Origin: Solobacterium sp. UBA3691
Lineage (GTDB): Bacteria > Bacillota_I > Bacilli_A > Erysipelotrichales > Erysipelotrichaceae
NCBI GenBank assembly: GCA_002372175.1
Contig: DFIS01000071.1
Location: 49,560 to 113,559 of the forward strand
Direction of reading: 5' to 3'
Length of the DNA: 64,000 nt
Shown: positions 32,091-40,685 of the stretch, piece by piece
Layout of the letters: each line of letters begins with the position of its first letter
Position numbering within the stretch: the stretch's first letter is position 1
Translations under genes and position numbers: made by a program
The notes under the pieces: generated by a model
Told to the model about the DNA's origin: nothing
The model's input: only the letters and a program-made list of their open reading frames with translations
The model's database searches: none

Positions 32091-33320
32091 TCAGAAAGAT
32101 ATCTCTGTATCTTTTTCCTTCTTTTTTTCCTCGATGTGCTGCTGCAGGGAGCGGGCAAACGCCGGCGGTATATAGAAGTCTGCAGGACCGAACGGATTGA
32201 TCACAACACTGCTGATCGGCGCATGCAGATGGTGCAGCACCTCCTCAAACTTCAGCAGTACTGCCATACTGTGCTCCTCATCCCCGTGAGCCCCGCGCCT
32301 GTATGACATCCAGTCCGTATATACCGGCAAAGCATCTGCCTGCAGTTTCTCACCGCTGACAACAGGCATCCTGATCTGCCCGCGGTAGCCGAAGAAATAC
32401 TCTACCACTCTCTTATACCAGGGTCTGTTCTCTTCCGCCGGGATCACTCTGACCATAAACGAAGAACGTACGATCAGTGCCGCCAGATAGTTGATATATC
32501 CCTCTTTATCCTTCTGCTCACGGTATCCGTTAAGCAGCGAAGTTAATCTTGGATTGGAGATGACCCTCTCTACACTGTCATTGCCGTAAGGCAGAAGACT
32601 TGTACAGATCATAAACGGCTGATACTGCATCTTTCCCTTTGTGTTGATCTCCAGCACACAGGGACTGTCCGTGACCGTATCCGCAGAGATCCCGTCAGCC
32701 AGGATCGAAGTGACCTGTCCCTTGAATACCGACCCGTCACTGAAGTAGAAGAAGACCTTGTCGGATGCCTTCACGGTACCATGCAGAAAGCCATGCAGAA
32801 AAGACGAATCTCCCTCGTTGATCAGTTCATCCACGACCATTGAGAAATACCGGTCATTGATATAGATCGGCAGATCCGCAAAGCTCTCATCCTGTATACG
32901 TGATGCTTTCCTGGTCTTATACAGACTGATCAGCTCCATGACATACGCAGCCAGCACAGCACAGCCCAGGATCACCTCAATGATCAGTACTCTGCCCATA
33001 TCCCTGCCCCTGGCAGATAGCCGGATGTTGACCAGCACCGCCACCGAGATAAACACAAGCACCAGACTCAGAAACAGAAAAATACGTCTTGTGACATACT
33101 TATTTGCTCTCATATGAGTGCGCCTGTAGTCCTTCTCCGTCATTTTCAGCGTTCCCTGCAGACTCAGAATGCCAAGCACAGCCCACAGTACAGCCATGAC
33201 CGAAAGACCGATACGATGCTCTGTCAGATACCCCATGATCATGCCTGCTCCTACCAGAAGAGCCAGGATGATCATGAATACAGACGCAAGTATATTGAGA
33301 AATTTATTCAATTTAAACAT
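32091..33320 (-). CDS. membrane protein with C-terminal SseB-like domain
   Basis: A 409-aa protein with four membrane helices (about 9-29, 36-55, 80-100 and 108-130) and a long cytoplasmic part. The region from about 255 to 400 resembles an SseB N-terminal domain: ALPVYTDWMSYRRG followed by VVINPFGPADFYIPPAF is the typical core. SseB domains occur in secretion and stress proteins, often with unknown partners. It is the first gene of a four-gene module. The ATG lacks a Shine-Dalgarno and follows a -10 TAGAAT by six bases. Function is unknown. Confidence 0.72.
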   Translation of the reverse strand: MFKLNKFLNILASVFMIILALLVGAGMIMGYLTEHRIGLSVMAVLWAVLGILSLQGTLKMTEKDYRRTHMRANKYVTRRIFLFLSLVLVFISVAVLVNIRLSARGRDMGRVLIIEVILGCAVLAAYVMELISLYKTRKASRIQDESFADLPIYINDRYFSMVVDELINEGDSSFLHGFLHGTVKASDKVFFYFSDGSVFKGQVTSILADGISADTVTDSPCVLEINTKGKMQYQPFMICTSLLPYGNDSVERVISNPRLTSLLNGYREQKDKEGYINYLAALIVRSSFMVRVIPAEENRPWYKRVVEYFFGYRGQIRMPVVSGEKLQADALPVYTDWMSYRRGAHGDEEHSMAVLLKFEEVLHHLHAPISSVVINPFGPADFYIPPAFARSLQQHIEEKKKEKDTEISF

Positions 33321-33326
33321 AACTTC

Positions 33327-33332
33327 ATTCTA
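33327..33332 (-). promoter_or_regulatory. extended -10 box of the SseB-like membrane gene
   Basis: TGATAGAAT on the minus strand, with an extended TGn, exactly six bases before the ATG: a leaderless layout. Confidence 0.5.
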
Positions 33333-33381
33333 TCACACAGGCTGTTTATCTGTAGTAAGAATATACAAACTCATACCGTAT

Positions 33382-33414
33382 AAAAAAAGACTGCCACCCT
33401 TCCGGATGACAGCC
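33382..33414 (-). terminator. terminator of the Bax1-I gene
   Basis: An 11-bp stem with some G-U pairs, GGCTGTCATCC against GGGTGGCAGTC, with a 4-base loop and seven T on the minus strand. Confidence 0.85.
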
Positions 33415-33426
33415 TGTCTGTACAGA

Positions 33427-34161
33427 TCAGTTTCTTCTGCGGCTTCCGAGGATCCTCAGAACCTTCAGGAAGATATTGATAAAGTCAAGATACAGCTGGA
33501 AAGCACCGTATACAGCCAGATTCTCACCAAGCTGTGCATCTGCCGCCGATACTCTGTAGAACTCCTTGATCCTCTGCATGTCAAACGCTGTCAGCAGCAG
33601 GAAGATAAAGATACCCGCATACGAGATGATCAGCGTAAAGCTGTCTGTACGCAGAGCCGGGATCAGAAGCTGCAGGACAGAACAGACGACCAGAGAGACA
33701 AGCGCACCCAGCAGAAGACCGCCGAAACGGCTCATATCCACATTAGTCGTATGTCCGATCACAACACAGCTGCCGAACATGACAGCCGCATACAGGAAAG
33801 CCTGGAAGACAGTCAGCACACCGAAGTAGATCGGCAGTGTCGCAAACGTAATGCCCGTAAGAACGGCATAGATAAAGAACAGCACATTCGCTGTAGAAGA
33901 TTGCATCCGGGTAAGTCTGACCGACAGATACATACATACACCAAGCTGTGCCACCAGCATACCTATGGTACTGACAGGATACATATCGATCATAAAGGTA
34001 TACATGATACCGTAGGAGATCAGACTATAATAGCAGGCATAGGCGATGGCCGCAGTAACCGCAAGCCCCAATCCCATCTTCGTTAATACTTTAAGGATAT
34101 AAGACTGCAGACTCTCCGTATTCTCATAATACTCTGAACGGTTGAATTCACTCATCTTCAT
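33427..34161 (-). CDS. Bax inhibitor-1 / YccA-YetJ family membrane protein
   Basis: A 244-aa protein with seven membrane helices, TMBIM type. The middle GVLTVFQAFLYAAVMFG and late SYAGIFIFLLLTAFDMQRIK segments are characteristic, including the Asp of the pH-sensing pair in LTAFD. The bacterial homologue YetJ is a pH-dependent calcium leak channel. The start at 34161 gives the best spacing from AAAGGA; an ATG two codons upstream is too close to it. A good promoter TTGACT-17-CATAAT precedes the gene, and a terminator ends it. Confidence 0.93.
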   Translation of the reverse strand: MKMSEFNRSEYYENTESLQSYILKVLTKMGLGLAVTAAIAYACYYSLISYGIMYTFMIDMYPVSTIGMLVAQLGVCMYLSVRLTRMQSSTANVLFFIYAVLTGITFATLPIYFGVLTVFQAFLYAAVMFGSCVVIGHTTNVDMSRFGGLLLGALVSLVVCSVLQLLIPALRTDSFTLIISYAGIFIFLLLTAFDMQRIKEFYRVSAADAQLGENLAVYGAFQLYLDFINIFLKVLRILGSRRRN

Positions 34162-34185
34162 CACCATTCCTTTCTTTCATACTAT

Positions 34186-34214
34186 ATTATGTACTTAATT
34201 TGACCGCCAGTCAA
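34186..34214 (-). promoter_or_regulatory. promoter of the Bax1-I gene
   Basis: -35 TTGACT (34209-34214), 17-base spacer, -10 CATAAT (34186-34191). Confidence 0.75.
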
Positions 34215-34997
34215 TTAAGCCCCCGATGTCAGCAGATACATCACTGCCGCCGCAAGAACAAACAAAGCTGCTGCGATCACTGCTGTCTTTCTGGAATGAT
34301 CATGGTAAGGCTCCGGATTCGCCCGGAACGGTGCCGTATTCAGCGACTGTGTGGGAAACGGATCGACCGGCTGTTCACGGATCAGCTTCATGCCGCAGTT
34401 GCCGCAGAATTCATCTGCAGAGGATACTTCCGCATGGCAGAACGGACAGTGCAGGATCACCGGCACCTCTGTCCTGTCTTTACCAAGCCAGGCATTGACC
34501 GCCTCTGCCGCAGTTTCACTCGGACAGTGCACCGTCAGCATCACCGGTTCCTCACGGTCGGTCAGGACCAGCTGAAACATGGATTTCTTTCTGCCCTCTT
34601 GATAGGTACCGTAGCTTCTGGCTTCTGCGATATGGGCCTTCCGGTACGGTGTAAACTGATATCCGCTGCGGTACAGCAGCCATCTTCTGCCTGTATATAC
34701 GGTGACCGTATCACCCAGGACAGAGATATCATCCCGATCAAAATCATCAGTGTCTCCCTCTCTGTGCACAGCCCGCCGGAACGAAGCTGTCTTCCGCATG
34801 GCTGAGATCAGGGCAATGATCATGCCAAGCACAAAGATTGCGACGATAACAGGGATCGACATTGACGGCGGCAGAACGCCTCTTGTCGAAGCGATTACGA
34901 TCAGTTCCTCGGCAATTGCGATTACAGCGCATACGATCACTGCCCGCAGCAGTGATATACTCCGAAGATAGCGGGATATTCTCTTAATGTTTCCCAT
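34215..34997 (-). CDS. zinc-ribbon membrane protein of unknown role
   Basis: A 260-aa protein with two membrane helices at the start (about 16-36 and 47-66), a PH-like cytoplasmic middle (YTGRRWLLYRSGYQFTPYRK), a zinc ribbon CPFCHAEVSSADEFCGNCG near 185-203, and one C-terminal helix (about 238-256). Similar zinc-ribbon membrane proteins are common in Bacillota without assigned function. The start overlaps the tcdA stop by 14 bases, so it is read from the mutL-miaA-tcdA transcript. Confidence 0.7.
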   Translation of the reverse strand: MGNIKRISRYLRSISLLRAVIVCAVIAIAEELIVIASTRGVLPPSMSIPVIVAIFVLGMIIALISAMRKTASFRRAVHREGDTDDFDRDDISVLGDTVTVYTGRRWLLYRSGYQFTPYRKAHIAEARSYGTYQEGRKKSMFQLVLTDREEPVMLTVHCPSETAAEAVNAWLGKDRTEVPVILHCPFCHAEVSSADEFCGNCGMKLIREQPVDPFPTQSLNTAPFRANPEPYHDHSRKTAVIAAALFVLAAAVMYLLTSGA

Positions 34998-35718
34998 GGA
35001 TATTTTCTCCCAATATTACTCTGACTGCCGTGCTGGCGGCCAGCAGTCCTGCCGCAGCCGGTACGAAGATCGTACTTGCCGGCGGTATTCTGTCCTTCCG
35101 TGTCTCCCCGTCGGGATCAACGACCGTACGCTGTGCCCGCGGCATTTCATCACTGATCATCACCGGCACCGGGTAGTCAATACCGCGCTTTCTGGCCATA
35201 CTGCGGACACTGCGGGCCAGCGGATCACCCTGTGTCTTCCAGAGATCGCTGAGATGCACGCAGGAAGGATCCAGGCGGTTGCCCATCCCCAGCGAGCAGA
35301 CAAACGGAACATTGTATTTATGACAGGCCTCGATAAATGCCAGTTTGGAGGTAACGGTATCGATCGCATCCACCGCAAAGTCCGCATCCTTCACCATATC
35401 GGCATTGCTTTCATCAAAGAAGGCATTGATACAGTCTACCTGACAGTCATACCGGTAGCTTTCGATCCTCTGCTTCATGACATCGCACTTGTTCAGACCT
35501 ACGGTATCTCTGACCGCCATGATCTGTCTGTTCATGTTGGACTCTGCCACGGTATCCTTATCGATCAGGATCAGATGTCCGATACCGGTCCTGGCGAGTG
35601 CTTCTGCCGCATAGGAACCGACACCGCCGACGCCGGCGACCAGCACCGTGCTCTGCCGCAGCTTCTCTACAGCATCCGCACCCAGCAGCAGTTCTACTCT
35701 CTGCAGTCCCTGATCCAT
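34984..35718 (-). CDS. tcdA: tRNA threonylcarbamoyladenosine dehydratase
   Basis: An E1-like (ThiF/HesA) ATP-dependent enzyme of 244 aa. It cyclises t6A at position 37 of ANN-decoding tRNAs to ct6A. The nucleotide motif VAGVGGVGSYAAEALARTG (about 27-45) and the DKDTVAESNMNRQ and DAIDTVTSKLAF segments are the TcdA form. The start overlaps the miaA end by 25 bases and uses GGAG inside it. Being next to miaA puts two position-37 tRNA modification genes in one operon. Confidence 0.93.
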   Translation of the reverse strand: MDQGLQRVELLLGADAVEKLRQSTVLVAGVGGVGSYAAEALARTGIGHLILIDKDTVAESNMNRQIMAVRDTVGLNKCDVMKQRIESYRYDCQVDCINAFFDESNADMVKDADFAVDAIDTVTSKLAFIEACHKYNVPFVCSLGMGNRLDPSCVHLSDLWKTQGDPLARSVRSMARKRGIDYPVPVMISDEMPRAQRTVVDPDGETRKDRIPPASTIFVPAAAGLLAASTAVRVILGENIHGKH

Positions 35719-36602
35719 TTTCCGATCTCCTTTCGCATGCGTTCCGCATCCTGCGGATCCGTTGAATCAAACCAGTGTACAGGCATCTGGTGATTGAGCC
35801 AGGTATACTGCCTTCTTGCGTACTGGCGTGAGTGGATGATGATCTTCCCAATCACTTCCTCACGGCTGATCTTTCCCGCAAAATACGCTTCCCACTCTTT
35901 ATATCCGATCCCCTGCATGCCGGGAGCCCGGAATCCGTATCTCTGTGCCAGACTGCGCACTTCTTCCTCAAGACCCTCTGCAGCCATCTGTCTGACCCGC
36001 AGAGCGATCCGTTCATGGAGCTTCTGACGTTCCATCGTACAGCCGACGATCATCGCATCATAGATCATCTCATGCCGCTGTGAGGCAACCATCTCCCCCT
36101 GGGGAATACCGGTATGCCTGAGGATCGTCAGACTTCTGAGCAGACGTCTGCGGTTATTGACGTGGATCTTCTCCGCCTGTGCAGGATCACTCTCCCTGAG
36201 CATCCCGTACAGCTCTTCATTGGTATATGTATCCAGCTCAGGATCGGTATGTACCTCCCCTGCCTCCTGTACAAAGTCATAGTCATACAGACACGCCTTC
36301 AGATACAGTCCGGTCCCACCTACGATGATCGGCAGCTCTTCGGAAGCGTCGATCATCGCCCTGGCATTCTTCTGAAAGTCGGACACACTGTACTGTTCAT
36401 CGGGATCCAGGATATCGATCAGTTCGTGTCTGATGCCCTGCATTTCTTCCGGTCTGACCTTGCCGCTGCCGATGTCCAGGCCTCTGTATACCTGTACGGA
36501 ATCCCCGCTGATCACATAACCGCCGTAGGCCTTCGCCACTGAGACAGAGAACGAGGTCTTGCCGGAAGCGGTCGGTCCCGCGATCACCAGTACCTTCTTC
36601 AT
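35694..36602 (-). CDS. miaA: tRNA dimethylallyltransferase
   Basis: An enzyme of 302 aa that adds a dimethylallyl group to A37 of tRNAs reading U-starting codons. Walker A is IAGPTASGKTSFSV (about 7-20), then DSVQVYRGLDIGSGKV with the catalytic Asp, and the VGGTGLYLKA loop. The zinc-finger-like C-terminus WLNHQMPVHWFD is usual in bacteria. The start shares four bases with the mutL stop and the end overlaps tcdA by 25 bases. The mutL-miaA order is old and common. Confidence 0.97.
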   Translation of the reverse strand: MKKVLVIAGPTASGKTSFSVSVAKAYGGYVISGDSVQVYRGLDIGSGKVRPEEMQGIRHELIDILDPDEQYSVSDFQKNARAMIDASEELPIIVGGTGLYLKACLYDYDFVQEAGEVHTDPELDTYTNEELYGMLRESDPAQAEKIHVNNRRRLLRSLTILRHTGIPQGEMVASQRHEMIYDAMIVGCTMERQKLHERIALRVRQMAAEGLEEEVRSLAQRYGFRAPGMQGIGYKEWEAYFAGKISREEVIGKIIIHSRQYARRQYTWLNHQMPVHWFDSTDPQDAERMRKEIGKWIRDCRE

Positions 36603-38353
36603 CGCAGGAACTCCTTTTCGAATTCCTTCTCGTTCAGAATGATAAACGTTGGTCTGCCGTGCGGACAGTGATACGGATTCTCACAGGTGCCGAGCTGGCG
36701 CACCACTTCCTGCATCTCTGCCATGGTCAGACTGCGGTTAAAACGTATGGAACGGTGGCAGGCCATCGTTGCGATCTTCTTCTTTTCCATCCTGCCGTAA
36801 CGTGATTCTGTATCATTGCGGAAGTTATCCAGCACATCCTGCAGGAAGCTTTCTTCTTCGACATCCTTCATCCAGAGCGGTATCTCACGCAGGATCAGTG
36901 TATCCCTGCCAAAGGCCTCAAAGACAAGATGCAGATCTGCACATGCCTGGTTCAGTTCATCTATACGCTGTACGATATCCGCACCGGCTGTCACCGTAAC
37001 AGGCAGCAGGGGTTCGGTCATATGCGGTTCTTTGTTCAGTCCTGCAAGGATCTCCTCGTAGTGCACACGTTCCTGACAGGCATGCTGGTCCAGAATGGCG
37101 AGTCCTTCATCACAGGCACAGATAATATATTTGCCATGGAGCTGCCCGATGACAGTCATCTGCGGGAGTGTCTGCCTCTCTGGTCTGACTTCCGGAACAT
37201 GGACAGGCTCCGGTTCTTTCACCGTCTGTACAGGTTTTGGCTCCGGTTTCTTCTCCGGCATCTCTTTGGCAGTACCGACAAAGGCAGGTGTATGCTCAAG
37301 ACTGCCGGTATCGATCGTGATCGGTTCATACACGGTGCGTACTTCTCTGACTTCGGTATGCGGCACCAGTACATTGCCTTTCAGGGCATTGCGGACATTG
37401 TCACGGATCAGACACTCGAGCTGTGTCTCCTTGGATATTCTGACTTCCCATTTGGAGGGATGTACGTTGACATCCAGCAGCTGCGGGTCCATCGTCACAT
37501 GCAGAACTGCCACGGGATTTCTGCCCTTGACGATAAAATCTTCATAGCCATCCTGGATCGCCTTATACAGCCTGTATGTGCGCACCATGCGCCCGTTGAG
37601 GAATACATGCATGAAACTGCGGGAGGCTCTGGTGACTAACGGCTTGACCAGATATCCGGTGACTTTATAATCGTAGTCTTCAAAGGAGACAGGGATCGCG
37701 TTCTCTGCAGCTTCCCGGCCCCATGCCTGCCAGATCACTTCCAGCAGATCACCCTGTCCGCTCGTGCGGAAAGATTCCCTGCCGGAGGAAATAAACGTAA
37801 ACGAGATGTCTGGTCTGGCCATTGCAAAGCGTACGATCACATCCTGGATCAGAGAGTTCTCGTAGGCACCGCTCTTCATGTGCTTAAGACGTGCCGGTGT
37901 GCGGTAGAAGAGTCCTTCGACACTGATCTCCGTACCTCTGTTGCAGGGATAATTGCTTACGGAAACGATATCACCGTAGCTGATCTTTACTTCTGTGGCA
38001 TCATTGCCGTCACTGGTGCGCAGGATCACCTTGGCTACCGATGCGATCGAGGGCAGTGCCTCACCGCGGAAGCCCAGTGTATGTATGTTAAAGAGATCAC
38101 GCTGTGTGCGGATCTTGCTTGTCGCATGTCTTTTCATGCACAGTACCGCGTCCTCGCTGTCCATGCCGCAGCCGTCATCACTGACCGTGATCTTCTCGAG
38201 ACCGCCGTCTTCGACACTGACCGTGATCCGCGAAGCTCCGGCATCAATGGCATTCTCCACCAGTTCCTTGACGACACCCTGCGGTCTTTCAACGACTTCT
38301 CCGGCTGCGATCATATTCGCTGTCTGTGCATCCAATTGTCTGATTCTTCCCAT
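36599..38353 (-). CDS. mutL: DNA mismatch repair protein MutL
   Basis: A 584-aa GHKL ATPase. The N-terminal motifs are NAIDAGASRITVSVEDGG, DDGCGMD and TLGFRGEALPSIASVA. After a Pro/Glu linker (about 345-395) the C-terminal domain carries the endonuclease motif DQHACQERVHYEE and the zinc-binding CPHGRPT, so this is a nicking MutL as in organisms without MutH. mutS is not beside it: the gene upstream is an aldo/keto reductase with its own terminator. A -10 TATAAT lies about 25 bases upstream of the ATG. Confidence 0.96.
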   Translation of the reverse strand: MGRIRQLDAQTANMIAAGEVVERPQGVVKELVENAIDAGASRITVSVEDGGLEKITVSDDGCGMDSEDAVLCMKRHATSKIRTQRDLFNIHTLGFRGEALPSIASVAKVILRTSDGNDATEVKISYGDIVSVSNYPCNRGTEISVEGLFYRTPARLKHMKSGAYENSLIQDVIVRFAMARPDISFTFISSGRESFRTSGQGDLLEVIWQAWGREAAENAIPVSFEDYDYKVTGYLVKPLVTRASRSFMHVFLNGRMVRTYRLYKAIQDGYEDFIVKGRNPVAVLHVTMDPQLLDVNVHPSKWEVRISKETQLECLIRDNVRNALKGNVLVPHTEVREVRTVYEPITIDTGSLEHTPAFVGTAKEMPEKKPEPKPVQTVKEPEPVHVPEVRPERQTLPQMTVIGQLHGKYIICACDEGLAILDQHACQERVHYEEILAGLNKEPHMTEPLLPVTVTAGADIVQRIDELNQACADLHLVFEAFGRDTLILREIPLWMKDVEEESFLQDVLDNFRNDTESRYGRMEKKKIATMACHRSIRFNRSLTMAEMQEVVRQLGTCENPYHCPHGRPTFIILNEKEFEKEFLR

Positions 38354-38410
38354 AGATTTTACCTGTGTCTAATTATACCACGGTGCCGATCAGATATATC
38401 GGTGTATGAA

Positions 38411-38431
38411 AAAAGACGGTATTGCCGTCTT
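38411..38431 (-). terminator. terminator of the cupin-AKR operon
   Basis: AAGACGG, five bases, CCGTCTT, then TTTT on the minus strand. It separates this operon from mutL. Confidence 0.85.
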
Positions 38432-38442
38432 CAGTTCTCAGT

Positions 38443-39579
38443 TCAGCCAAGCATCGCCGCAAGCTTTGCCAGTGTATCCGGTATCGCGATCTGCTGCGGG
38501 CATACTGCCTCACAGCTGTGACAGCCGATACAGGCGGAAGGTTTCTCCTCCTCCGGCATTGCCGATAAGCGCATCGGCACGATAAAGCCTCCGCCCGTGA
38601 ACTTGTGCTCGTTGTACATGGCCAGAAGCTCAGGGATATTCAAATGCATCGGGCAGTGTGTCGTACAGTAGCGGCAGGCAGTACAGGGCACCGTATCCAG
38701 TTTGAGCATCTCGTCGGCGATCTCCGAAAGTGCCTGCAGTTCTTCCTCATTCAGTGTTTTTCTCTCTTCAAACGTACGCAGATTCTCTTCGAGCTGTGCC
38801 ATCGTACTCATACCGGAGAGCACCATTGTCACATTCGGTATCGTCTGCAGAAAGCGGAAGCTCCACTCCGGGATCGTCATCTCCGGATGCAGACTCTTCA
38901 GTTTCTTTTCAGCATCTTCCGAAAGGGACGCAAGCTTGCCTCCGCGCAGGGGCTCCATGACCCATACCGGGATATCATATTCCGCACAGATCTCCACCTT
39001 TGTCCTGGCATCCTGCAGTTTCCAGTCCAGCCAGTTCAGCTGCAGCTGACAGAACTCCATGTGCTCCCCATACGCTTCCAGGAAACGCTTCAGTACAGGC
39101 ACAGCGCCATGACAGGAGAAGCCAAGATGACGGATCCTGCCGTTCTTCTTCTGCTCGAGAAGATAGTCCAGAATACCGTATTTGGGGTCAAGATAATGAT
39201 CGATATTCATCTCACAGACATTATGGAACAGATAGAAGTCAAAGTACTCTGTCTGACACTTCTGCAGCTGTTTCTCAAAGATCTCCTTTACCTTCCCCAT
39301 GTTGGAGAGATCATATCCGGGAAACTTCGTTGCCAGGTAATAGCTGTCCCGCGGATATCTGCGCATGACTTCGCCGACTGCTGTTTCCGAGTTTCCAGCA
39401 TGATAGCCCCAGGCTGTATCGTAGTAATTGATCCCGGCTTTCATACAGAGATCGATCATCTGCGCATATGTCTCCATGTCGATCTGTTCATCCTTACCGC
39501 CGATCACCGGCAGACGCATGTTGCCCATGCCGAGTGCTGAAAGCTTTACTCCTCTGAAATCATTTGTATACATGTTCAT
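38443..39579 (-). CDS. aldo/keto reductase with C-terminal 4Fe-4S centres
   Basis: A 378-aa oxidoreductase. The AKR barrel covers about 1-280, with Asp-Tyr in INYYDTAWGYHAG and the Lys in YLATKFPGYD as catalytic residues. The C-terminus has two ferredoxin-like clusters: CTACRYCTTHCP near 295 and CIGCHSCEAVCPQ near 350. Such fusions are common in anaerobes and may pass electrons to the barrel. It overlaps the cupin gene by four bases (ATGA). The substrate is not known. Confidence 0.92.
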   Translation of the reverse strand: MNMYTNDFRGVKLSALGMGNMRLPVIGGKDEQIDMETYAQMIDLCMKAGINYYDTAWGYHAGNSETAVGEVMRRYPRDSYYLATKFPGYDLSNMGKVKEIFEKQLQKCQTEYFDFYLFHNVCEMNIDHYLDPKYGILDYLLEQKKNGRIRHLGFSCHGAVPVLKRFLEAYGEHMEFCQLQLNWLDWKLQDARTKVEICAEYDIPVWVMEPLRGGKLASLSEDAEKKLKSLHPEMTIPEWSFRFLQTIPNVTMVLSGMSTMAQLEENLRTFEERKTLNEEELQALSEIADEMLKLDTVPCTACRYCTTHCPMHLNIPELLAMYNEHKFTGGGFIVPMRLSAMPEEEKPSACIGCHSCEAVCPQQIAIPDTLAKLAAMLG

Positions 39580-39983
39580 TCCTCCAATGCATTATATTCT
39601 TCATCACTGACCGGTCCGAACCACACCGAGCCGGTATCTTCTCCCGGTACAGCTACAGCCAGATGCTGGAAGAAGCTGTCCTTTGCGGCCCCATGCCAGT
39701 GTCTTACACCGGCAGGGATATTCACGATATCTCCGGCCTGCAGCTTCCTTGCCGGTTTACCCCACTCCTGGTACCATCCGGTACCGCTGACACAGATCAG
39801 GGTCTGTCCTCCCCCTGATGAAGCTGTATGTGAATGCCAGTGATTCCGCACTCCCGGTTCAAAGGTAATACAGCCTATATTCAGAGGTTCATCCAGAAGC
39901 CTGTTCACATAGGTAATACCGGTAAAGTATTCATCAAACTCAGGATAGTATTTACCCTTATCCCACACAAACTGATTATCCAC
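39576..39983 (-). CDS. cupin-domain protein (carboxymuconolactone-decarboxylase-associated type)
   Basis: A single-domain cupin of 135 aa. Metal ligands are in EPGVRNHWHSHTAS and the second motif in VNIPAGVRHWHGAAKD. A TTAGGAGG site ten bases upstream supports a GTG start at 39983 (protein begins VDNQFVWDKGKYYPEF). An ATG at 40031 in the same frame lies inside a TTGACA promoter element and is unlikely. A much longer open frame upstream runs against yigZ and is not used. It is coupled to the aldo/keto reductase, so both probably act in one redox pathway. Confidence 0.82.
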   Translation of the reverse strand: MDNQFVWDKGKYYPEFDEYFTGITYVNRLLDEPLNIGCITFEPGVRNHWHSHTASSGGGQTLICVSGTGWYQEWGKPARKLQAGDIVNIPAGVRHWHGAAKDSFFQHLAVAVPGEDTGSVWFGPVSDEEYNALEE

Positions 39984-40064
39984 GCACTGTGTTCCTCCTA
40001 AGTTAAGGATAACCTGTAGAGTATACTCCATGTCAACTGTCTGTCTTTTCCTGCTGTTTCCTTT

Positions 40065-40070
40065 TATAAT
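40065..40070 (+). promoter_or_regulatory. -10 box directly ahead of yigZ
   Basis: A perfect TATAAT. An ATG follows at once (40071) and another exactly six bases later (40077), so the second would be the first codon of a leaderless mRNA. Confidence 0.55.
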
Positions 40071-40076
40071 ATGGAC

Positions 40077-40685
40077 ATGCGTATCAAAGAAGAATTCAGA
40101 GAAACAACCGTGATCCAGAAGTCGGAGTTTATTGCCTGTGCAGCCCCATGCCGCAGCGAAGAAGAAGCCCGGGAGTATATCAGCCTGATCCGGGCAGAGT
40201 TCCGTGATGCCAGTCATGTCTGTACGGCCTATGTCTGCGGTACCTCGGGTGAGATCAGACGCTCCAGTGATAACGGTGAGCCCTCCGGAACAGCCGGCAT
40301 ACCGATGCTGGAAGCGGTCATGCACAGCGGTCTGCAGGATATCTGCGTCTGTGTTGTGCGCTATTTCGGCGGGATCAAGCTTGGCGCAGGAGGATTGATC
40401 AGAGCCTACGGCGGAGCTGTGACATCATGTCTTGCGCATGCCCCGAAGACCAGGGATGTATACTTTGACCGCTACCGTCTGACCTACCCGTATGAGATGA
40501 CCGGAAGTATTGACCGCTGGATCAGAAAAAAAGCGTATCTCGTGGATACGCAGTACGGTGAACAGGTCACCGTGATCTTTGAATGTGCCAAGGATACGGA
40601 TGCCGCAAAAGAGATACAGGATATCTCCTCGGGATCCCTGATGCCTGAGTATGTTGAAGAAACCGTCAGAGAAGTAGACCTCTAG
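40077..40685 (+). CDS. yigZ: YigZ/IMPACT-family protein
   Basis: A 202-aa protein of the UPF0029 family. The N-terminal Impact domain (about 10-120) contains SEFIACAAPCRSEEEAREYI, the RSSDNGEPSGTAGIPML signature, and VRYFGGIKLGAGGLIRAYG; a small C-terminal domain follows. The family is linked to translation control and proline peptide regulation, but the bacterial role is not settled. I choose the ATG at 40077 because it lies six bases after TATAAT and there is no Shine-Dalgarno; the ATG at 40071 would add two residues. The stop codon shares CTAG with the convergent GH25 gene. Confidence 0.9.
   Translation: MRIKEEFRETTVIQKSEFIACAAPCRSEEEAREYISLIRAEFRDASHVCTAYVCGTSGEIRRSSDNGEPSGTAGIPMLEAVMHSGLQDICVCVVRYFGGIKLGAGGLIRAYGGAVTSCLAHAPKTRDVYFDRYRLTYPYEMTGSIDRWIRKKAYLVDTQYGEQVTVIFECAKDTDAAKEIQDISSGSLMPEYVEETVREVDL

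Noticed and set aside
40032..40325. N-terminal extension of the cupin protein by about 98 codons, and the ATG at 40031
   Set aside because: The extension is antisense to yigZ, and the ATG lies in a TTGACA element; AGGAGG supports the GTG at 39983.
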